Assembly: GCA_023228985.1 (NCBI GenBank)
Contig: JALOAC010000029.1
Location: 1-27,231, forward strand
DNA: 27,231 nucleotides
Reading direction: 5' to 3'
Source: Thiopseudomonas sp.
Lineage (GTDB): Bacteria > Pseudomonadota > Gammaproteobacteria > Pseudomonadales > Pseudomonadaceae
Part shown: piece by piece, positions 7,611 through 13,415 of the stretch
Layout: every line of letters begins with the position of its first letter
Numbering within the stretch: position 1 is the stretch's first letter
Notes under the pieces: model-generated
The model's database searches: none
The model's input: the letters and a program-made list of their open reading frames with translations, nothing else
What the model was told of the DNA's origin: nothing
Translations under genes and position numbers: made by a program

Positions 7611-7957
7611 TGAATGGACTAAGACTACTGATTAACATCGTCCTCGCTGCAGTGTGCGCTTGGGGCGGTCTCTACCTGCTTGGGCAGGACTCTTATTATC
7701 TGCATGACCGCTGGCATCGTGTGCCGGGCACGACCTTCTCTGGAGTGTCGCTGTATCTCTTAGCTGCGAGCCTGTTCTGCCTGAGTGCCTTCTCCATCGC
7801 CGTTGCGCGAGCTTGGCTAGCAGGAACACTGCCCATGCCAAACCCCCAGACTCTTGAGACACATCCAAACTACAAAGGGCAGCTCCTTACGCGGTATTGG
7901 TATTTTGTGGTTCCCGCTTTTTTACTGCTGCTGATTGCCTATTTGTTGGCGGATTAG
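7610..7957 (+). CDS. Small membrane protein downstream of phrB
   Basis: This is a 115-residue protein with three hydrophobic segments at about 4-24, 43-67 and 93-113. A loop (GQDSYYLHDRWHRVPGTTF) separates the first two, and a short Pro/Asn-rich loop separates the last two. I recognise no family. The ATG at 7610 overlaps the photolyase stop by one base; a TTG three bases earlier could also be read. The overlap indicates translation with phrB, so it is probably the last gene of the light-responsive operon. The next gene is convergent. No strong terminator is visible in 7958-8084, only a distant GGAGCTC/GAGCTCC pair (7970 and 8050). The function is unknown. Confidence 0.75.
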   Translation: MNGLRLLINIVLAAVCAWGGLYLLGQDSYYLHDRWHRVPGTTFSGVSLYLLAASLFCLSAFSIAVARAWLAGTLPMPNPQTLETHPNYKGQLLTRYWYFVVPAFLLLLIAYLLAD

Positions 7958-8084
7958 GCGCACTTTGTCGGAGCTCATCTTCTGCTCGATGAGAACCAAC
8001 CAGCTACGCCTACCCAGATAACGCCTAATTTGCTGTCACCAAAAAAGTAGAGCTCCAACATTTTAGCTTGCTGCGGCAAACAGC

Positions 8085-8687
8085 CTACTCACAACGACCC
8101 GCTGCTTTTAATAAGGCATTACAACCTGCACCACTGTGTGGTTTTGGCGCATTAGGATTATCGTTGATGGGGCCGGAGCAAAGTGCATCCGAGGCAATAC
8201 CTACGTTAGTGTAGTAACAGTTGTAAATACCGCCTGAGTAATGCGCTTGATAAGTAATTTTTATACCCGAGCGTTTAACCTCTGTCACTTTTACTTCGTC
8301 AGCGCTTGCATTGAGTGCAAAGGCAGCCTTTTCAGCAGCCGTTTTTTCAGATGAGTTTTTTGGTGTTTCTGCTTTTTGAGCTTTCTTGTTAGTCTGCTTT
8401 GGTGTTGGCGCTGATGCAACAGCATTGATAGGGCCGGAGCAAAGCGCATCCGATGATATACCCACATTCGTGTAGTAACAGTTATAAACACCCCCAGCAT
8501 AGTGCGCTTTATAGGTGATTTTTATGCCCGACCGTTTAATATCCGTTGCTTTTACTTCGTCTGCACTGGCGTTTAATGCAAATGCTGCTTTTTCAGCCGC
8601 TTTTTCTTGAGCTGTTGCAGCAAAGGCTGAGGATGTAAAAAGCATTGCCGCAGATATAACCAAACTCGAAATCCGTATTACGCTCAC
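8085..8687 (-). CDS. Secreted protein with two near-identical 58-residue repeats
   Basis: I place the start at a GTG (8687), because AAGGA lies eight bases upstream and the product begins with a clean signal peptide (MSVIRISS to SSAFA, 23 residues). The 200-residue product has two repeats, residues 31-88 and 118-175, which differ at only 7 of 58 positions. Each repeat begins AEKAAFALNASADEVK, carries KRSGIKITY and ends YYTNVG, then SDALCSGPIN, with two Cys that could pair. A Lys/Thr/Pro-rich linker joins them. The tail (GCNALLKAAGRCE) has two more Cys. A TTG at 8726 would extend the frame but lies inside a hairpin and spoils the signal peptide. I do not recognise the repeat. The low divergence suggests recent duplication or strong constraint. 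Confidence 0.82.
   Translation of the reverse strand: MSVIRISSLVISAAMLFTSSAFAATAQEKAAEKAAFALNASADEVKATDIKRSGIKITYKAHYAGGVYNCYYTNVGISSDALCSGPINAVASAPTPKQTNKKAQKAETPKNSSEKTAAEKAAFALNASADEVKVTEVKRSGIKITYQAHYSGGIYNCYYTNVGIASDALCSGPINDNPNAPKPHSGAGCNALLKAAGRCE
8163..8336 (-). repeat. Second copy of the intragenic 174-base repeat
   Basis: This stretch encodes the C-terminal 58-residue repeat of the secreted protein. It is in frame with, and 261 bases from, the matching copy at 8424-8597. The proteins match at 51 of 58 positions, while the DNA has clearly more silent differences, so the duplication is not brand new. Confidence 0.85.
8424..8597 (-). repeat. First copy of the intragenic 174-base repeat
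   Basis: This stretch encodes the N-terminal 58-residue repeat of the secreted protein and is the partner of 8163-8336. The copies differ by conservative changes (A/V, D/E, I/V, K/Q, A/S, V/I, S/A). Confidence 0.85.
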
Positions 8688-8717
8688 AATAATAATCCTT
8701 GTTTTTAAATGTTTTAT

Positions 8718-8738
8718 GCGGCCCAAGTTCTGGGCCGC
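8718..8738 (-). repeat. GC-rich perfect hairpin between yqaE-like gene and repeat-protein gene
   Basis: GCGGCCCA (8718-8725) and TGGGCCGC (8731-8738) form an eight-pair stem with a five-base loop. Neither strand has a T-run directly after it, so it is not a standard intrinsic terminator. It lies in the leader of the repeat-protein gene, 31 bases from its GTG, and could act as a partial terminator, an mRNA stabiliser or a translation-control element. Confidence 0.6.
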
Positions 8739-8805
8739 ACTTAGATGTATTCGTTACTGAAAATCAGGCTACCAATGCTCATGGCGCCAAATTTCGACTG
8801 TAAAA

Positions 8806-9003
8806 CTAGTTTCTTGAACCCGTTAATGCTTTTTCTATTTTCTTATCAGTCTTGTACTGACCGAGTGAATACACAGCCCAAATTGCAGCCGGCAGCCAAC
8901 CGATAATTGTGATTTGTAGAACAAAGCAAATGATGCCTGCGATGGGGCGACCTATAGTAAAAAAGACAATGAACGGCAAAACGATAGCTAATAAGAGACG
9001 CAT
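8806..9003 (-). CDS. YqaE/Pmp3 family (UPF0057) small membrane protein
   Basis: This is a 65-residue protein with two membrane helices (about 2-20 and 24-46) joined by TIGRPIAGI, followed by GWLPAAIWAVYSLGQY and a charged tail (KTDKKIEKAL). This matches the Pmp3/YqaE family, tiny inner-membrane proteins linked to salt and membrane-potential stress in yeast and plants; the bacterial role is poorly defined. The start at 9003 follows AAGGAAG at a normal distance. A longer reading from 9111 lacks a ribosome site and adds an unlikely N-terminus. It may be cotranscribed with the repeat-protein gene downstream, with the 8718-8738 hairpin between them. Confidence 0.88.
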   Translation of the reverse strand: MRLLLAIVLPFIVFFTIGRPIAGIICFVLQITIIGWLPAAIWAVYSLGQYKTDKKIEKALTGSRN

Positions 9004-9159
9004 AGTTTCTTCCTTGACAGTAAGTTTAAGTTTGAATGGGGATGTAATTTGCTTCGGGGGATACAAAGCAGCGAACACTAACAAACACGCCTTCAAATCG
9101 CCACTGCTCAATCAGTTATTTGTGAACTGCGATGAACTTCAATTCCGCCCTGCTAAGGG

Positions 9160-9175
9160 TTCTTTTTAAAAAGAA
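9160..9175. promoter_or_regulatory. AT-rich perfect palindrome in a divergent promoter region
   Basis: TTCTTTTTAAAAAGAA is a perfect 16-base palindrome between the divergent yqaE-like gene and the secreted-protein gene at 9212. A TATACT -10-like box lies at 9193-9198 on the + strand, but no good -35 is at the right distance. The palindrome may be an upstream element or a regulator site. Confidence 0.4.
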
Positions 9176-9211
9176 AAATACATTCTGCGGTCTATACTTA
9201 GCCATATCTAC

Positions 9212-9673
9212 ATGAACGGACTCAGGCGTATGGCTAATAAAACCCCCACCCTCGTTTTTCTTCTGACAGCCTTGCTAATGTCAAACAAAGCGGTGCTGGC
9301 CAGCGACAGGCAAACAGAGTTCAATGATGATAATTACCAGCCGCGCGGTGCTATCAATATAACACCGGGGATAAAAAACAAAAAAACACAGCGCAAACCC
9401 ACAACAACAGCTAAGCCCGGGCCGTTGCGTTCGGTGAAATGGCAGTGGGAAGGTGCTGGCTTTTCCAGTAAGCGCAAAAGCCAAGGTAAAACCGATGGCG
9501 TGTTTTATTACCAAATCAGCAACAGCGTCATTAACACCTCTAGCCTGTGCGACAATTACACAGCTGGTTCGCTAATTTATAGGGATTGTCGCAAAGCGGC
9601 TAAAAGATACTTTAACGAGCAATGCTCAAGCCAGTTTCCAGAGGCCTGTGGCGCCGCTGGAATGACGCCTTAG
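9212..9673 (+). CDS. Secreted protein of unknown family with Cys-rich C-terminal half
   Basis: This is a 153-residue protein. A signal peptide is clear whether the start is the ATG at 9212 or the in-frame ATG at 9230; cleavage is expected after SNKAVLA. The mature N-terminal part is low-complexity and basic (NKKTQRKPTTTAKPGP), like a linker. The C-terminal part (about 75-153) looks folded: VKWQWEGAGFSSKRKS, VFYYQISNS, and Cys at SLCDNY, RDCRKA, EQCSSQ and EACGAA, enough for two disulfides. The 9230 start is plausible because the only -10-like box (9193-9198) would leave a leader of about seven bases before 9212; neither ATG has a strong ribosome site. It stands alone between a divergent and a convergent gene. 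I recognise no family. Confidence 0.72.
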   Translation: MNGLRRMANKTPTLVFLLTALLMSNKAVLASDRQTEFNDDNYQPRGAINITPGIKNKKTQRKPTTTAKPGPLRSVKWQWEGAGFSSKRKSQGKTDGVFYYQISNSVINTSSLCDNYTAGSLIYRDCRKAAKRYFNEQCSSQFPEACGAAGMTP

Positions 9674-9679
9674 CACAGG

Positions 9680-12058
9680 TTATGCGCTGATTTCTTTTTC
9701 AGCTGAGGCTGCTTTTAACTTGTCAGGATTAATTAAAAAACGGGCTAACGCTGGCAGTAACCAAATCGCACCCAGCATGTTCCAGAGGAACATAAAGGTC
9801 AGCATCAAGCCCATATCAGCTTGGAATTTAATGTCGGAGAAAATCCACGTTGCCACGCCAATGGCTAAACACACACCGGTAAACAATACTGCCTTGCCGG
9901 TAGATTTCAGAGTTTGATAGTAGGCCTCTTGCAGCGACATACCCATGCGCAAGAAAGTTTCCAAGCGGCTATAGATATAAATACCATAGTCCACCCCAAT
10001 ACCCACACCCAAAGCAATCACGGGCAAGGTGGCCACTTTTACACCAATCCCGAGCCACGCCATAAGCGCATTAGCTAATACGGACGTGAGTACTAAAGGC
10101 AAAATCACACAGGCCGTTGCCGCAACAGAGCGGAAAGTGATCAAGCACATTAAAATTACTGCAGTATATACAGCCACCAGCATCAGGGTTTCCGAAGCTG
10201 AAATCACATCATTAGTAGCCGCTTCAATACCCGCATTACCGGCCGCCAGTAGAAATTGATAATTATCCGTATTATTCTGTTCAGCAAATTCTTTAACAGC
10301 AGCCACAGCGGTATTAAGTGTTTCTGCTTTATGGTCTTCCAAAAAGATCAGCACAGGAGCTAATGAGCAGTCTGCGTTATACAGCGAATCAGCACGGGAA
10401 ATGGAGTTGTTCAGCACATGCGCGTTACGTGACAAAGCTTCCCACTTTAGATTGCCCTCATTCATGCCTTTAATCACCTGCTTGGCCACGGTCACCATGG
10501 ATACCACCGACTGCACGCCCTGGGTATTTTCCATTTTCCAAGTCAAGTTATCCATCGCATCCATTACAGCGTATTTGGAGCAGGATTCAGTAGGGGTTTT
10601 CACCATCACCACCAGCACATCTGAGCTAGTTGAGTAGTTGTTGATCACAAAGTCGTTATCAAGGTTATAACGCGAGTCGGGATGCAGCTCGGGAGCTCCT
10701 TGGTCAAGATCGCCAACCTGTAAATTTTGCCCATACCAAAGACCAAAGCAGACTGCGACCACCGCCAAACCAATAGAAATTGGCGCCACCTTAGGATTAG
10801 CGAAGTTAGACGCCTTGCGCCAAATTCCGCTTTCTCTAGCCCCGCTTTCACGGCTTGCTTTAAGTGCTGCTTTGCTTAAGCCCAAATACGACACCACCAC
10901 CGGTAAGAAAATCAGGTTGGTCAAAATAATGACCGCCACACCGACAGAGGCGCCGATAGCCAACTCACGAATCACACCAATATCAATCAATAACAGCGTG
11001 ATAAAACCGACCGCATCGGATGATAACGCCATCATGCCCGGTACAAATAACTGCCTAAACGCCATACGTGCGGCGCTAAGCGCATTTACTGCAGTACTGG
11101 ATGACAAGGCAATACCGTTAATGACCTGCACACCATGCGAGATGCCTATGGCAAAGACTAAAAACGGCACCAGCATGGAATAGGGATCGATACCAAAGCC
11201 CATCAAATGCAACAGCCCTAGCTGCCAACCCACAGCTACCAGCGTAGTAAACAGCACAGCCAAGGTGCTTTTGATACAGCGTGTGAAGCGTAATAGCAGC
11301 AAGAACGTGATGCCTAGCGCGACCGCAAAGAACATCGCAACGCCAATCAAACCATCAATTAAGTCACCGACTTTTTTAGCAAAACCAATAATATGGATTT
11401 TGACCTTAGGGTTCTGGGACTGATATTTATCACGAATGTGCTCTTCAAGCTGATGCGAGAAATCACGGTAATCCAGCTTAAGCAAGGTGCCCTGATCTTG
11501 CGGATCGGGAAACACTTCCAATAACGGAATTTCAACAATGCTGGACTTGAAATTATTGGCCACCAAACGCCCTACTTGGCCCGACTTAAGAATATTACTG
11601 CGTAACTCTTCTAGGCTTTCTGCCGAGCCATCATAGGTTTGTGGAATAACCTCACCGCCATCAAACCCCTCCTCGGTAACCTCAGTCCAGCGCACATTTG
11701 GACTCCAAAGAGAGCGCACACCGGCACGATCGACACCGGGAATATAAAAGGCTTCATCGCTGATCTGCTTTAGCGTTTCCATATAGTCTTTATCGAAAAT
11801 ATCTCCCTCAGTTGTTTCTACAGAAATACGCACGCTATTGCCTAAATTCGACAGATCGTCTTTATATTTCAGCATATTTTCGATGTAGGGGTGCTGCAGC
11901 GGAATCATTTTTTCAAAACTGGTTTCTGGTCGTACTTGTGCCGCTTGCCAGAATAAAAACACACTGATAAGCGCACAAATCAGGATAACCCAAGGACGGT
12001 TACTAAAAATGAGTCGTTCGATAACTGCTGCTGGATTACTTGTGGATTTGCCCGTCAT
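9680..12058 (-). CDS. MMPL/RND-superfamily transporter
   Basis: This 792-residue inner-membrane protein has the two-fold RND plan. TM1 is at about 23-41, a periplasmic domain at 42-225, a helix cluster at 232-395, a second single helix at 425-441, a second periplasmic domain at 445-615 and a second cluster at 622-780. The second half has the proton-relay type motif GVGIGVDYGIYIYSR with D690; the equivalent place in the first half reads AIGISHGVQ, so only one half carries the Asp. This is the hydrophobe/lipid-type RND group, probably moving lipids or hydrophobic compounds rather than classical drugs. It starts 15 bases after the YCF48 gene, behind GGAG, so the two form an operon. The DUF1302 and DUF1329 genes often seen with this pair are not in the window. 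Confidence 0.85.
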   Translation of the reverse strand: MTGKSTSNPAAVIERLIFSNRPWVILICALISVFLFWQAAQVRPETSFEKMIPLQHPYIENMLKYKDDLSNLGNSVRISVETTEGDIFDKDYMETLKQISDEAFYIPGVDRAGVRSLWSPNVRWTEVTEEGFDGGEVIPQTYDGSAESLEELRSNILKSGQVGRLVANNFKSSIVEIPLLEVFPDPQDQGTLLKLDYRDFSHQLEEHIRDKYQSQNPKVKIHIIGFAKKVGDLIDGLIGVAMFFAVALGITFLLLLRFTRCIKSTLAVLFTTLVAVGWQLGLLHLMGFGIDPYSMLVPFLVFAIGISHGVQVINGIALSSSTAVNALSAARMAFRQLFVPGMMALSSDAVGFITLLLIDIGVIRELAIGASVGVAVIILTNLIFLPVVVSYLGLSKAALKASRESGARESGIWRKASNFANPKVAPISIGLAVVAVCFGLWYGQNLQVGDLDQGAPELHPDSRYNLDNDFVINNYSTSSDVLVVMVKTPTESCSKYAVMDAMDNLTWKMENTQGVQSVVSMVTVAKQVIKGMNEGNLKWEALSRNAHVLNNSISRADSLYNADCSLAPVLIFLEDHKAETLNTAVAAVKEFAEQNNTDNYQFLLAAGNAGIEAATNDVISASETLMLVAVYTAVILMCLITFRSVAATACVILPLVLTSVLANALMAWLGIGVKVATLPVIALGVGIGVDYGIYIYSRLETFLRMGMSLQEAYYQTLKSTGKAVLFTGVCLAIGVATWIFSDIKFQADMGLMLTFMFLWNMLGAIWLLPALARFLINPDKLKAASAEKEISA

Positions 12059-12073
12059 GTCCGTACTCCAGTC

Positions 12074-13099
12074 TTATTCTTGTAATGCCGCGCCAGTGGG
12101 CGATGACAGATGAATGCCGTGCTGGCCGATTAAAATTAAATTTCCGCCTTGTGTGTCCGTTACGCCCGCTAATGACAAACGGTCTGTGCGGTTATAAATA
12201 GAAAAACTCTGGCCTGCATCTGTGCTGCGTAACACACTGCCGCCGTGACCGACAATAAACACTGTGCCATCCGCAAGCAGGCTGCTATCAGCCAAGCCAA
12301 ACTCTAGCGGGCCATTTGCACCACGTAACTCAATTCGCTGCCAGCTATCACCAAAATCAGCTGATCTGAATACATGTCCACGCAAGCCATACACCAGTAA
12401 GGTATTTTCTTGAGCTGTTGCCTGCACACCAAACAGCGAGCCTTCGTAGGGGCTGGTTAGTGTTTCCCAGCTTGCCCCCAAGTCAGTTGAGCGAAACATG
12501 GAGCCCATTTCGCCGACAATAAAAATGCCCGCATCTTTGACTGCAGTAATAGCATTGAGGTGATAGCCGCTTTCGTTATCCAGTGCCTCGTTGATGCTCT
12601 CCCAATGTTGCCCACCGTCTTGGGTGTGCAACAAGGTGCCATAAGCGCCTACCGCAAAGCCGGTGTGTTGATCAGCAAACCAAATATCTAATAAAGGGGC
12701 TTCCAGTTCTAAGTCTTGATACTGCTGAGCCCAAGTCAGTCCACCATCAGTGGTGTGCAAAATCAGCGCATCGTGCCCTACCGCCCAACCCTGTTGTGCA
12801 TCAACAAAATACACTGCTGTTAGCAGTTGCTGAGTAGGCACCTTAGCTTGCTGCCAGGTTTTACCCTCATCATCGGAATATAGGACATGACCACGCTCAC
12901 CCACGGCAACAATGCGTTGGCCAGCATGCGTAATATCGAGTAATAGGCTGTGCGTCGCTCGAAGAGAGTGAGCAACATAAGGGGATTGGATTATCTCTTG
13001 AGCATAGGCGCTGGTTAGCCAGCTAGCTGACAGGCTTAATGCCAATACCAAAGCACTCTGCTTGAGTAACTTTAGTGGTTGCTGCACAGGCAAGAACAT
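12074..13099 (-). CDS. YCF48-type beta-propeller, exported
   Basis: This is a 341-residue protein with a signal peptide (about residues 1-34, ending SAYA). The mature part is a repeat beta-propeller of the YCF48/BNR type. Asp-box-like turns recur: SDDEGKTW, TTDGGLTW, TQDGGQHW, STDLGASW, SADFGDSW and STDAGQSF, alternating with VGERG, GWAVG, GFAVG and VGHGG strands. YCF48 (HCF136) helps assemble photosystem II in plants; in non-phototrophs these proteins are usually found beside MMPL/RND transporters, as here, and their role is not settled. I infer that it is the periplasmic partner of the downstream transporter. The start follows GGGGAG eight bases upstream. Confidence 0.87.
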   Translation of the reverse strand: MFLPVQQPLKLLKQSALVLALSLSASWLTSAYAQEIIQSPYVAHSLRATHSLLLDITHAGQRIVAVGERGHVLYSDDEGKTWQQAKVPTQQLLTAVYFVDAQQGWAVGHDALILHTTDGGLTWAQQYQDLELEAPLLDIWFADQHTGFAVGAYGTLLHTQDGGQHWESINEALDNESGYHLNAITAVKDAGIFIVGEMGSMFRSTDLGASWETLTSPYEGSLFGVQATAQENTLLVYGLRGHVFRSADFGDSWQRIELRGANGPLEFGLADSSLLADGTVFIVGHGGSVLRSTDAGQSFSIYNRTDRLSLAGVTDTQGGNLILIGQHGIHLSSPTGAALQE

Positions 13100-13233
13100 A
13101 AACCATCTCCCCTTATATATTTTTTATGTGAGGCTTTTTATACATATAGTGCACAACCATAGTGCCAAAAACAAAGGCAAACAAGTGTTTGAGTTAGTTT
13201 ATTTGACTTGCCCTGCCAGTCTTTTACTGACTC

Positions 13234-13272
13234 AAAAGTCAGCAGCAAAATTCGTTATCATTTGCTGCTGAC
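13234..13272 (-). terminator. Candidate intrinsic terminator for the pepN operon
   Basis: GTCAGCAGCAAA (13238-13249) and TTTGCTGCTGAC (13261-13272) form a perfect 12-pair stem with an 11-base loop. Read on the minus strand, the stem is followed directly by TTTT (13237-13234). It lies about 145 bases past the pepN stop and before the next minus-strand gene, so it could end the long operon. Confidence 0.6.
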
Positions 13273-13376
13273 AACTATACTTTCCTCTATAAATCATAGG
13301 CTTCAGCGATCTTGTTGATACATGATCATGTTTTATACGTGGGTGTGACACAGCTGTTTTAGAACTTTAATGCCAC

Positions 13377-13414
13377 ACACGTGCTGCGCTCAAACAATAG
13401 AGCGCAGCACGTGT
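13377..13414 (-). terminator. Perfect 15-pair hairpin just after the pepN stop
   Basis: ACACGTGCTGCGCTC (13377-13391) and GAGCGCAGCACGTGT (13400-13414) pair perfectly around an eight-base loop, beginning one base beyond the pepN stop codon. No T-run follows on the minus strand, so it may act as an mRNA 3' stabiliser or a Rho-assisted pause, with 13234-13272 as the true terminator. Confidence 0.6.
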
Positions 13415-13415
13415 A

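Larger units (their letters stand above)
13100..13415. other. Intergenic region between pepN and the YCF48 gene
   Basis: This 316-base stretch holds no gene I can support. It contains two strong hairpins on the pepN side (13377-13414 and 13238-13272), the palindrome ACATGATCATGT (13320-13331), and, on the minus strand, the leader of the YCF48 gene with a TATAAA-like box near 13136-13141. No clear -35 partner was found. Confidence 0.5.

Noticed and set aside
8718..8738. Reading the GC-rich hairpin as an intrinsic terminator
   Set aside because: Neither strand has a T-run immediately after the stem, so it is listed only as an inverted repeat.
10029..11183. Several plus-strand frames of 76-122 residues inside the RND gene
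   Set aside because: Thr/Ala/Ile-rich antisense translations of membrane helices, a common artefact.
13150..13168. Sigma54-like promoter on the minus strand before the YCF48 gene (TTGGCAC ... TTGTGCA)
   Set aside because: The distance from GG to GC is two bases too long for a -24/-12 promoter.
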